6,485 nucleotides of DNA from Halorhodospira sp. GTDB lineage: Bacteria > Pseudomonadota > Gammaproteobacteria > Nitrococcales > Halorhodospiraceae. Location of the stretch: the NCBI GenBank assembly GCA_007121755.1, contig SKJZ01000183.1, forward strand, positions 1 to 6,485, read 5' to 3'. Every line of letters begins with the position of its first letter. The first letter of the stretch is position 1. Below are positions 1 to 6,237 of this stretch, piece by piece. The translations under genes and the position numbers were made by a program. Below the pieces are notes generated by a model. It was not told where the DNA came from, did no database searches, and saw only the letters and a program-made list of their open reading frames with translations.

Positions 1-531
1 CGGGCCGGGCGGGTCTGCTCCGTGGACAAGGCCAACGTGCTGGAGAGTTCGGAGTTGTGGCGCGAGGTGGTGGAGCGGGTGGCCGCCGACTACCCCGGCG
101 TGGAGCTCTCCCACATGTACGTGGACAACGCCGCCATGCAGCTCGTCCGCGCGCCCAAGCAGTTCGACGTGGTGGTCACCGGCAACCTCTTCGGCGACAT
201 CCTCTCCGATTGCGCGGCCCAGCTCACCGGCTCCATCGGCATGCTGCCGTCGGCGTCGCTGGACCAGAGCGGCAAGGGGCTCTACGAGCCGGTCCACGGG
301 TCGGCCCCGGATATCGCCGGGCAGGGTGTCGCCAATCCGTTGGCGACCATTCTCTCGGTGGCGATGATGCTGCGCTATAGTCTCGCCGAGACCGCATTGG
401 CGGACCGCGTGGAGGCGGCAGTCGGGCGCGTTCTGGCCGATGGGCTGCGCACCCCCGATCTGCACGCCGGGCCCGGAACACGCGCCGCCGGTACGGAGGA
501 GATGGGCGCTGCGGTCGTTGCTGGATTATAG
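1..531 (+). CDS. leuB: 3-isopropylmalate dehydrogenase, C-terminal half (partial, 5' end outside window)
   Basis: LeuB catalyses the NAD-dependent oxidative decarboxylation of 3-isopropylmalate in leucine biosynthesis, as a cytoplasmic dimer. The reading frame is open from base 1 and ends with TAG at 529-531, giving 176 residues, about half of the usual 350-360. Visible landmarks, numbered in the fragment, are the SVDKANVLESS segment with catalytic Lys10, the YVDNAAMQL segment with Asp42, and GNLFGDILSD with Asp66 and Asp70. The 24- and 4-residue spacing of these Asp residues matches the metal/substrate-binding Asp triad of E. coli LeuB. YEPVHGSAPDIAG and ANPLATILS form the NAD-binding and subunit-interface region that separates LeuB from isocitrate dehydrogenase. 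An internal GTG at 22 is not the start, because the family sequence continues upstream of it. leuC and leuD probably lie upstream (inference). Nothing in the visible part looks damaged. Confidence 0.96.
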   Translation, partial: RAGRVCSVDKANVLESSELWREVVERVAADYPGVELSHMYVDNAAMQLVRAPKQFDVVVTGNLFGDILSDCAAQLTGSIGMLPSASLDQSGKGLYEPVHGSAPDIAGQGVANPLATILSVAMMLRYSLAETALADRVEAAVGRVLADGLRTPDLHAGPGTRAAGTEEMGAAVVAGL

Positions 532-650
532 GTTGTCTTGTCCCTCCCCGCGCCGGGCCGTTAAGCGTCCATCGGTGGCGGCGGGGTGCCGGTAGCGGTT
601 AGACTTCCTGCCGAAATACAGAGGAATTCAGGGGACAAAGGCAAGCTTCC
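532..650. other. leuB-asd intergenic gap, no convincing signal
   Basis: This 119-nt gap carries no ORF that resembles a protein. CCCCGC (546-551) and GCGGGG (581-586) could pair across a 29-nt loop, but no T-run follows, so I do not call an intrinsic terminator. I found no good pair of -35 and -10 hexamers. The purine-rich stretch 621-643 just before asd contains GAGGAA, AGGGGA and AAAGG; only the last is near a normal ribosome-binding distance from the ATG, so the Shine-Dalgarno sequence of asd is weak. Whether asd has its own promoter here cannot be told from sequence alone. Confidence 0.5.
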
Positions 651-1673
651 ATGACAAAGAGTTACGATGTGGCCGTGGTCGGCGCCACCGGCGCGGTGGG
701 TGAGGTGATGCTGTCGATCCTCGCCGAGCGCGACTTTCCGGTCGGCAACGTCTACCCGCTGGCCAGCGCGCGTTCGGCCGGTGGTACGATCCGTTTCAAG
801 GATCGTGAATTGGTGATCCAAGACCTTGCCGATTTCGATTTTTCACAGGCGCAGATCGGCCTCTTTTCCGCCGGCGGCTCCATCTCCGCCGAGCACGCCC
901 CGCGGGCCGCGGCGGCGGGATGTGTCGTGATCGATAACACCTCCCATTTCCGTTATGACGACGACATTCCGTTGGTTGTTCCGGAAGTGAATCCCCACGC
1001 CATCGCCGGCTACAAGACACGGGGAATTATCGCCAATCCGAATTGCTCCACGATTCAGATGTTGGTCGCGCTAAAGCCGCTGCACGACGCCGCCGGTATC
1101 GAGCGGGTCAATGTCGCCACCTACCAAGCGGTCTCCGGCAGCGGCAAGCCCGCCATCGATGAACTGACACAGCAGACATCGCGCTGGCTGGAGGGCGGGG
1201 AGTTGGCGTGTGAGGTCTACCCCAAACCGATCGCCTTCAATTGCCTGCCCCATATCGACGACTTCCAGGAGAATGGATACACCAAGGAAGAGATGAAGAT
1301 GGTCTGGGAGACGGTCAAGATTCTGGAAGACGATTCGGTGTTGGTGAATCCCACGGCGGTGCGGGTGCCGGTGGTCTTCGGCCACTCGGAGGCGGTGCAT
1401 ATCGAGACCCGGGAAAAGCTCACCGCCGAGCGGGCCAGGGATCTGTTGCGCAATGCGCCCGGCGTTACCGTGATGGATGAGCCCGTGCCGGGGGGGTACC
1501 CCACGGCGCTGACCGAGGCCGCCGGTACCGACCCGGTCTATGTCGGCCGTATCCGGGAGGATATTTCTCATCCCCGCGGTCTCGATTTTTGGGTTGTCGC
1601 CGATAACGTACGCAAGGGAGCGGCGTTGAACAGCGTACAGATCGCGGAGTTCCTGATTCGGGAGCATCTCTAG
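651..1673 (+). CDS. asd: aspartate-semialdehyde dehydrogenase (type II)
   Basis: Asd reduces L-4-aspartyl phosphate with NADPH to aspartate semialdehyde, the branch point to Lys/diaminopimelate, Thr and Met. The 340-residue length and sequence fit the shorter type II subfamily rather than the roughly 370-residue E. coli type. An N-terminal Rossmann motif, VAVVGATGAVGE (residues 7-18), binds NADP. The nucleophilic Cys132 lies in ANPNCSTIQM. YQAVSGSGK and GYPTALTEA are family segments. RVPVVFGHS supplies the substrate-binding Arg238 and catalytic His245, with the same 7-residue spacing as Arg267/His274 in E. coli. The family signature usually has Cys two residues before the Arg, whereas Ala236 is found here. 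The C-terminal RKGAALNSVQIAEFL helix is intact. The ATG at 651 gives the expected N-terminus, although its ribosome-binding site is poor. Asd is normally essential because of diaminopimelate supply. fimV follows 18 nt downstream, so co-transcription is likely. Confidence 0.97.
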   Translation: MTKSYDVAVVGATGAVGEVMLSILAERDFPVGNVYPLASARSAGGTIRFKDRELVIQDLADFDFSQAQIGLFSAGGSISAEHAPRAAAAGCVVIDNTSHFRYDDDIPLVVPEVNPHAIAGYKTRGIIANPNCSTIQMLVALKPLHDAAGIERVNVATYQAVSGSGKPAIDELTQQTSRWLEGGELACEVYPKPIAFNCLPHIDDFQENGYTKEEMKMVWETVKILEDDSVLVNPTAVRVPVVFGHSEAVHIETREKLTAERARDLLRNAPGVTVMDEPVPGGYPTALTEAAGTDPVYVGRIREDISHPRGLDFWVVADNVRKGAALNSVQIAEFLIREHL

Positions 1674-1679
1674 CGTCAC

Positions 1680-1684
1680 AGGAG
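1680..1684 (+). promoter_or_regulatory. ribosome binding site of fimV
   Basis: AGGAG lies 7 nt before the GTG at 1692. It supports that start codon, which is immediately followed by an Arg-Lys and hydrophobic signal-peptide sequence. It sits just after the asd stop codon, consistent with translation from a shared message. Confidence 0.7.
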
Positions 1685-1691
1685 ACAACGG

Positions 1692-4079
1692 GTGCGCAAG
1701 GCGAGCAGTGTAGGATTGATCGCGCTGGGCCTGCTGGTCTGGTGGGGCGGGGCCTTGGCGATGAACATCAGCCTCGGCACCATTGAGGCCCGCTCCTCCC
1801 TGGGGGAGCCGGTGGAGGCTCGCATCCCCTTGCGCAATGTCTCCCCGGAGCAGTTGGCGCAGTTGGAGGCGGGAATGGCCTCCAGCAGGGCGTTTGACCG
1901 CGTGGGCTTGGAGCGCCCCCCGCAACTCTCCTGGCTCGACTTCCGAATCGTCGCCGAGGGGGAGGGCGCCCCTTACATCGAAGTAACCTCTGATCGTCCC
2001 ATGGACCGGCCGCTGCTCGACTTCCTCGTGGAGTTGCGTTGGCCTGAGGGGGAGGTGGTGCGGGAGTACACGCTGCTCCTCGACCGGCCGCTAACCCTTG
2101 GTGAAGAGGCGCCCGCCGTTGTGGAAATGGCGCCGGAACCAATCGCCATGCAGGCGGTTAGGGAAGATGGTCCGGAGCCGCGGGCGACTGCCTACGGGCC
2201 GGTGGAGGAGGGCGATACCCTCTGGAGCATCGCCCGCGAGCACCGGCCGGACGAGTCGGTGACGGTCGCGCAGACCATGCTTGCCATCAAAGAGTTGAAC
2301 CCGCAGGCGTTCAGGGAAGACAACGTGAACGCCCTGCTCACCGGATGGTGGCTGCAGTTGCCGACCGCCGAGCAGGCGGCGCGCATTTCAGCGGCGGAAG
2401 CCCAATCCGAGTATAACCGGCAACTTGAGGCTTGGCCCCCGGCGGAGGAGCCACCAGCGCCGGTTGAGGAGCCCCCGCCACCGGTCGTGGAGGAGGAGGC
2501 GCCCCCGGCGGAGCCCGATGCCCGGCTGGAGGTGTTGGCGCCCGGAGAAGAGATCGGGGACGACGTCTCCGCCCTGCTTGATGACGACGTGGTGCCGACC
2601 GAAGAGGGTTTCCGCGCGCTCCAACGGGAACTCGCCGTGGCCCGGGAGACCGAGCAGAGCCTGCGGGCGGAGAAGGAGAGTCTGGAGACCCGGGTCAATG
2701 AACTCACCGAGCGGGTGGCGGATCTGGAGCGGCTGCTCGATTTGCAGATGGAAGGCGCGTTGCCGGCGCCCGAAACCGCGGAGCCAGCCCCGGAGCCAAC
2801 AGTCGAGCCGGAGCCCCAACCGAGGCCGGAGCCTGAACCGAGGCCGGAACCGGAGCCGGAGCGGGATCCTGAGCCACTGGTAGAGGAGGAGCCCGGCGAT
2901 GCGGTGCCGTTTTGGGCCGATTGGCAGGAGTGGATTGATTGGTCCCGGTGGGCGGACAGGATTCCGGAAGGGCTCGATCCCGCCGCGTTGTGGGACGATA
3001 TCCAGGATGACGCGGAACTGCGCAATCAAGTCCTTATCGGCGCCGGCGTCGGCTTCGTCGCGCTGTCCGGGTTGTTCATGGTGGCACGCCGCCGGCGCCG
3101 CCGCCGGATAGAGGCTGAACGGGCGGACGGCTTGCGCCTCGACCCCGAGGATCTCTCATTCGACTTCGACAACATGCCCGTTCGCGATACTGATAGTGTC
3201 GACGTCGATGCGTTGGCGCGGGCCGAGGAGCACATCAACGACAACGACTACCGCGGGGCGCGGGATGTCCTGATCCAGGGGCTCGAAGATGAGCCGCATC
3301 GGGCCGATCTGCGCTTGAAGCTACTCGAAGTCTTGGCCGAATTGGGAGACCGGGGCGGTTTCGCCCGGGAAGCCGAGAACCTTCACGATCGTGTCTCCAG
3401 TGAACGGGATCCAATATGGCAGGCCGCCGCGGTGATCGGGCGGGCTTTCGCCCCCGACTTGCCGCTGTTCGCCGATGGTTCGAGCGAAGGCGGTGGCGGC
3501 GATGAGCCGGCTTCCGAGGAGAAGCCCGATCTCGAGAACCTCGATCTGGGGCTCGACGATGGAGGCGATGAGTACGGGGCGCTTTCGGAGGATGAGCTGG
3601 AGCGCCGTCTGGACGAGGCGTTCGGCCCCGAGGATGACGAGCTTTCTTTCGAGGAAGAGTCCCCGTCGGAGGAAGAGTCTCTGCTGGAGGAGGTGTCTTC
3701 ACCGGAGGAAGCGCCTCCCGCGGCGGATGATTCCGCGGCCGGGGAGGACGACTTCGGCGAACTGGCGGGGGACGGCCTCGACGAGATCGATCTCGATAGC
3801 CTGCTCGATGAGGGCGGCGACGAGGAAGCCGATACCGACATCGAGCCGTCCACGCCGGAGACTGCCGCCGAGCCGGAGCCGCCCGCGGAACCCGGGGAGG
3901 AGGCGCCGCTGGCCGCCGGCGAGGGCGACGAGGTCGATACCAAGCTCGATTTGGCGCGGGCCTATATCGATCTCGGCGACGAGGCGGGCGCTAGGGAGTT
4001 GCTGGAGGAGGCGATTGAAGAGGGGTCGTCAACCCAGCAGGCCAACGCCCGCAAGATCCTGGAGGAGATCGACGGCTAG
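1692..4079 (+). CDS. fimV: FimV-family LysM/TPR polar hub and pilus assembly protein
   Basis: FimV proteins are inner-membrane proteins with a peptidoglycan-binding periplasmic part. In Pseudomonas and Vibrio (as HubP) they organise the cell pole and support type IV pilus assembly and twitching. The 795-residue product reads in order: signal peptide (1-23, likely cleaved after ALA); FimV N-terminal domain beginning NISLGTIEARSSLGEPVEA (about 25-135); LysM-like domain (about 168-225, EEGDTLWSIA to GWWLQLP); Pro/Glu linker (about 247-275); coiled coil (about 304-353); second Pro/Glu linker (358-401); Trp-rich stretch; transmembrane helix (about 447-465) followed by seven Arg; TPR-like region (about 504-594); very acidic Asp/Glu/Ser/Pro region (about 597-745); and the conserved FimV C-terminal domain (749-795, KLDLARAYIDLGD and helix). 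The basic stretch after the helix places the C-terminal half in the cytoplasm. GTG start with AGGAG 7 nt upstream. The length is somewhat below the roughly 920 residues of P. aeruginosa FimV, as is common in other genera. Position between asd and truA is the usual one. No pilus genes are visible here. Confidence 0.94.
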   Translation: MRKASSVGLIALGLLVWWGGALAMNISLGTIEARSSLGEPVEARIPLRNVSPEQLAQLEAGMASSRAFDRVGLERPPQLSWLDFRIVAEGEGAPYIEVTSDRPMDRPLLDFLVELRWPEGEVVREYTLLLDRPLTLGEEAPAVVEMAPEPIAMQAVREDGPEPRATAYGPVEEGDTLWSIAREHRPDESVTVAQTMLAIKELNPQAFREDNVNALLTGWWLQLPTAEQAARISAAEAQSEYNRQLEAWPPAEEPPAPVEEPPPPVVEEEAPPAEPDARLEVLAPGEEIGDDVSALLDDDVVPTEEGFRALQRELAVARETEQSLRAEKESLETRVNELTERVADLERLLDLQMEGALPAPETAEPAPEPTVEPEPQPRPEPEPRPEPEPERDPEPLVEEEPGDAVPFWADWQEWIDWSRWADRIPEGLDPAALWDDIQDDAELRNQVLIGAGVGFVALSGLFMVARRRRRRRIEAERADGLRLDPEDLSFDFDNMPVRDTDSVDVDALARAEEHINDNDYRGARDVLIQGLEDEPHRADLRLKLLEVLAELGDRGGFAREAENLHDRVSSERDPIWQAAAVIGRAFAPDLPLFADGSSEGGGGDEPASEEKPDLENLDLGLDDGGDEYGALSEDELERRLDEAFGPEDDELSFEEESPSEEESLLEEVSSPEEAPPAADDSAAGEDDFGELAGDGLDEIDLDSLLDEGGDEEADTDIEPSTPETAAEPEPPAEPGEEAPLAAGEGDEVDTKLDLARAYIDLGDEAGARELLEEAIEEGSSTQQANARKILEEIDG
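2820..2861 (+). repeat. 18-nt in-frame tandem repeat in the FimV Pro/Glu linker
   Basis: Two near-identical 18-nt units (2820-2837 and 2838-2855) are followed by a partial third. Each encodes Pro-Arg-Pro-Glu-Pro-Glu. The 13-base core AACCGAGGCCGGA occurs exactly at 2818-2830 and 2836-2848. The repeat lies in the periplasmic linker between the coiled coil and the membrane helix. It can gain or lose units without breaking the frame, which would change linker length. Confidence 0.75.
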
Positions 4080-4081
4080 CC

Positions 4082-4753
4082 GTGTATCCGCATCCGGGGC
4101 TGCAGTTGCTCGGGGTCGTCGTGTTGGCTGCCTTATTGGCGCGCGGCGGCGCCGCCGCGGTGGCGGTGGCCGGGGCAGCGGTAGCGGCCGTCTATCTGCT
4201 GACGCGCCGCCGGCGCCGGTGCCTCGTCCGTTTGTGGCGGCTGTGTCGGCAGTTGGCCGTGCTCTGGTTCACGCTAGCGGTCTTCTACTTTTACCTGACG
4301 CCCGGCGAGCCTCTATGGCCGCGTCTGGGCGTCCTCTCTCCCTCTCATGCGGGATTCACGATGGGCCTGGAGCGGGCCGGGGCGCTACTGGTGCTAGTGG
4401 CCGCGGTGGCGTGGGTGGTCAGCGCCAACGGGCGCCGTCGGCTCACCGCCGGCATTTACTGGTGTGTTACGCCGTTCCGTCGGCTGGGAGTCCCGGCGGA
4501 GCGTTTGGCGGTCCGCTTGGCGCTGACCCTGGAAGCGGTCTCCTCGCTGCGCCGGCTGTTGCGGCAGCGCCGGGAAGCGGAGCGGCTTCATAGGCGGCCC
4601 GTGCGCTTCGCCGCCGCGCTCTTTAGGGATACGGTCGACGCCGCCGCCGCGGCGCCGCGGCGCCCGCTGGTCCTGCAGAGCCTGCCACCGGTGCCGGCCT
4701 GGCAGTGGCTAGTGCTGGCAGGGGCTGCTGCTCTACTGTGGGGGGTGGGATGA
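4082..4753 (+). CDS. EcfT/CbiQ-like membrane protein, orphan and divergent
   Basis: The 223-residue product resembles the T (transmembrane) component of energy-coupling factor vitamin/metal transporters. The resemblance is clearest in GLERAGALLVLVAAVAW (95-111) and PFRRLGVPAERLAVRLALTL (131-150), which match the 'GLERALRL...P.RRLGVP...LALRLSLTLR' pattern of EcfT/CbiQ. Hydrophobic segments lie at about 8-40 (two short helices), 56-72, 98-115 and 204-222. Basic segments at 42-56 and 154-175 are probably cytoplasmic. In EcfT the cytoplasmic helices carry two Ala-Arg-Gly-type motifs that dock on the ATPases. In the corresponding stretch (154-196) I see Arg-rich and Ala-rich sequence but no clear motif. 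No A-component ATPase or S-component gene is in the window, so a transport role is unproven. GTG start, 2 nt after the fimV stop; GGAGGAG (4061-4067) lies 14 nt upstream. The last four bases overlap truA as ATGA, which implies translational coupling. Family placement is fairly likely, function unknown. Confidence 0.75.
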   Translation: MYPHPGLQLLGVVVLAALLARGGAAAVAVAGAAVAAVYLLTRRRRRCLVRLWRLCRQLAVLWFTLAVFYFYLTPGEPLWPRLGVLSPSHAGFTMGLERAGALLVLVAAVAWVVSANGRRRLTAGIYWCVTPFRRLGVPAERLAVRLALTLEAVSSLRRLLRQRREAERLHRRPVRFAAALFRDTVDAAAAAPRRPLVLQSLPPVPAWQWLVLAGAAALLWGVG

Positions 4754-5535
4754 GCGGCCGGGTCGCCCTCGGCGTGGAGTACGACGGCGCCCCGTTCTCC
4801 GGCTGGCAGTCGCAACGGCACGCGCCGTCGGTTCAGGAGACCCTGGAAAAGGCGCTTTCCCGGGTGGCGGACCACCCCGTGGAAGCGGTCTGCGCCGGAC
4901 GCACCGACGCCGGGGTCCACGCCACCCACCAAGTGGTCCACTTCGATACCACCGCGCGGCGTCCGATGCACGCCTGGGTATTGGGCGCCAACGCCTTGAT
5001 GCCGGGAGCGGTGAGCGCCCTGTGGGCGCAACCGGTATCGACCGATTTCCACGCCCGCTACTCCGCCACCCGCCGGGCGTACCGGTACGTCTTCTTCTGC
5101 CGCCGCTCCCGCCCCGCGTTGCTCCGCCGCCGGGTAGCGTGGGTCCATCGGCCCATGGACGCCGGTTTGATGCAGGAGGCCGCCCGGCCCCTGCTGGGTG
5201 AACACGACTTTTCGGCATTTCGCGCCGCCGCCTGCCAATCCCGCCACGCCCGGCGCCGCCTCCTCCGCTTGGAGGTCTTCGAGCGGGGCCCCTTCATCTA
5301 TCTCGACGTGGAGGCCAACGCCTTTCTCCACCACATGGTCCGGAATTTGGCCGGGACATTGATGGCCGTCGGGCGCGGCGAGCGGCCGGTGGAGTGGCCG
5401 GCGAAGGTGTTGGCCGGCCGCGACCGGACGAGCGGCGGCATTACCGCGCCGGCGGAGGGGCTCTATCTGACCCGCGTGGTCTATCCACCCGCCTTCGGCC
5501 TGCCGGAGAGTGGGGTAGACCCTCTCTTTGCCTGA
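4750..5535 (+). CDS. truA: tRNA pseudouridine(38-40) synthase TruA
   Basis: TruA isomerises uridine to pseudouridine at positions 38, 39 and 40 in the anticodon stem-loop of many tRNAs. The product is 261 residues (E. coli 270). It shows the conserved N-terminus ALGVEYDGAPFSGWQSQ (6-22), SVQETLEKAL, and the catalytic motif CAGRTDAGVHA with Asp53, equivalent to E. coli Asp60. DFHARYSATRRAYRY carries Tyr111 (E. coli Tyr118), HDFSAFRAAACQS follows, and HHMVRNLAGTLMAVGRGE comes near the C-terminus, followed by APAEGLYLTRVVYP. I chose the ATG at 4750 over an upstream GTG at 4705 in the same frame: the family sequence begins a few residues after 4750, the ATG overlaps the preceding stop as ATGA, and a GGGGGT run at 4740-4745 can serve as a ribosome-binding site. 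All key residues are intact. Placement between fimV and trpF is typical for gammaproteobacteria. Confidence 0.97.
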   Translation: MSGRVALGVEYDGAPFSGWQSQRHAPSVQETLEKALSRVADHPVEAVCAGRTDAGVHATHQVVHFDTTARRPMHAWVLGANALMPGAVSALWAQPVSTDFHARYSATRRAYRYVFFCRRSRPALLRRRVAWVHRPMDAGLMQEAARPLLGEHDFSAFRAAACQSRHARRRLLRLEVFERGPFIYLDVEANAFLHHMVRNLAGTLMAVGRGERPVEWPAKVLAGRDRTSGGITAPAEGLYLTRVVYPPAFGLPESGVDPLFA

Positions 5536-5556
5536 TTCGGCGTCGGGAGGTAGGAT
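5528..5556 (+). promoter_or_regulatory. possible sigma70-type promoter before trpF
   Basis: TTGCCT (5528-5533) and TAGGAT (5551-5556) are separated by 17 nt, and each matches 4 of 6 consensus bases. The -35 overlaps the truA stop codon. Predicted initiation is around 5563, about 48 nt before the trpF start. The match is modest and could be chance, but the 75-nt gap contrasts with the tight packing of the preceding genes. Confidence 0.3.
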
Positions 5557-5560
5557 ACTG

Positions 5561-5598
5561 GCCTTTGTGCAATCCATTTACAGATTCCGGATAAAGGC
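5561..5598 (+). promoter_or_regulatory. stem-loop in the trpF leader
   Basis: GCCTTTGT (5561-5568) pairs with ATAAAGGC (5591-5598), including one G-U pair. Inside it AATC (5571-5574) pairs with GATT (5583-5586) around an 8-nt loop. The 3' arm contains AAAGG, the only purine run upstream of the trpF TTG, so folding would hide the likely ribosome-binding site. There is no T-run after the stem, so it does not look like an intrinsic terminator. No Trp-codon leader peptide is visible. A regulatory role is inference. Confidence 0.3.
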
Positions 5599-5610
5599 GC
5601 AACCTCAGCC

Positions 5611-6237
5611 TTGCGAACCCGAGTCAAGATCTGCGGCGTTACCCGCCCCGAAGACGCCATCGCCGCCGCCGAATTGGGGGCGGACGCGATCGGGCTCGTC
5701 TTTTGCGAGGCCAGCCGGCGGGCGGTGGATCGCCGGATGGCGGAAGAGATCATCGCCGCCCTGCCGCCGTTCGTCTCGGTGGTGGGGCTCTTTGTCGACC
5801 CGGAGCGCCAACAGGTCGAGGTGGCCCTGGAGGAGTTGCGGATCGATCTGCTGCAGTTCCACGGCGATGAACCGCCGGATTTCTGCGGCAGCTTCCACCG
5901 CCGGTACATTAAGGCGGTGCCGATGGGCGGTGGTGTCGATCCGGTTGCATACTTGAATCGGTACCCCGGCGCCGGGGGCTTCCTCTTCGATGGGCACGCG
6001 GCCGGTGAGCTGGGAGGGCGCGGCGTAGGGTTCGATCACCAGCGGTTGCCGGCCGCGGGGTGCCGGTACTCGATACTCGCCGGTGGGCTGACGCCGGACA
6101 ATGTCGGTGAAGTGGTGGCCGCGGTCCGTCCGTATGCGGTGGATGTCAGCAGCGGAGTCGAGGCGCGGCCGGGGATCAAGGATCGGGAGCGCATGGCGAA
6201 ATTCATGGCAGAGGTGGAACGTGTCCGCAACGGTTGA
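5611..6237 (+). CDS. trpF: N-(5'-phosphoribosyl)anthranilate isomerase (TTG start)
   Basis: TrpF carries out the Amadori rearrangement of phosphoribosylanthranilate to CdRP in tryptophan synthesis. The 208-residue single-domain (beta/alpha)8 barrel begins RVKICGVTRPEDA, with the catalytic Cys8. The general acid Asp127 lies in FLFDGHA. The phosphate-binding loops are AGGLTPDNV and VDVSSGVEARPGIKD near the C-terminus. Intermediate strands AIGLVF, VVGLFVD and LLQFHGDE are typical. It is a stand-alone TrpF, not a fusion with TrpC. The frame is open from 5554, but the only usual start codon before the conserved N-terminus is TTG at 5611. The upstream purine run AAAGG (5593-5597) is 13 nt away, so initiation should be weak. 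trpB begins inside the last 17 nt of trpF, pointing to a trpF-trpB operon, probably followed by trpA. Confidence 0.95.
   Translation: MRTRVKICGVTRPEDAIAAAELGADAIGLVFCEASRRAVDRRMAEEIIAALPPFVSVVGLFVDPERQQVEVALEELRIDLLQFHGDEPPDFCGSFHRRYIKAVPMGGGVDPVAYLNRYPGAGGFLFDGHAAGELGGRGVGFDHQRLPAAGCRYSILAGGLTPDNVGEVVAAVRPYAVDVSSGVEARPGIKDRERMAKFMAEVERVRNG
6211..6217 (+). promoter_or_regulatory. ribosome binding site for trpB, inside trpF
   Basis: GAGGTGG ends 3 nt before the GTG at 6221, and its GAGGT core ends 5 nt before it. It favours 6221 as the main trpB start and means ribosomes finishing trpF could reinitiate on trpB. A second purine run at 6265-6272 would serve the alternative GTG at 6281. Confidence 0.45.

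Noticed and set aside
546..586. CCCCGC/GCGGGG inverted repeat after leuB as a terminator
   Set aside because: The loop is 29 nt, the stem only 6 bp, and no T-run follows.
599..628. Possible promoter just upstream of asd
   Set aside because: TAGACT resembles a -35 in 4 of 6 bases, but no acceptable -10 lies at 16-18 nt spacing.
1071..1925. 284-codon open frame on the - strand across asd and the start of fimV
   Set aside because: It is a shadow of two well-supported genes, and no protein family is recognisable.
2192..3025. 277-codon Ser-rich open frame on the - strand inside fimV
   Set aside because: Its Ser/Gly richness is the reverse complement of Pro/Glu codons in the FimV linkers. It has no motif or ribosome-binding context of its own.
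3475..4593. 372-codon + strand frame spanning the end of fimV and most of the EcfT-like gene
   Set aside because: It is extremely Arg/Ser/Pro-rich, as expected for a shifted high-GC frame, and overlaps two better-supported genes.
4705..4749. Upstream in-frame GTG start for truA adding 15 residues
   Set aside because: The extra residues have no family counterpart and lie wholly inside the preceding gene; the ATG at 4750 gives the normal TruA N-terminus.
4588..5577. 329-codon open frame on the - strand covering all of truA
   Set aside because: It mirrors a gene with every catalytic motif intact. High GC makes stop codons rare in antisense frames, and the translation is low-complexity with no recognisable family.
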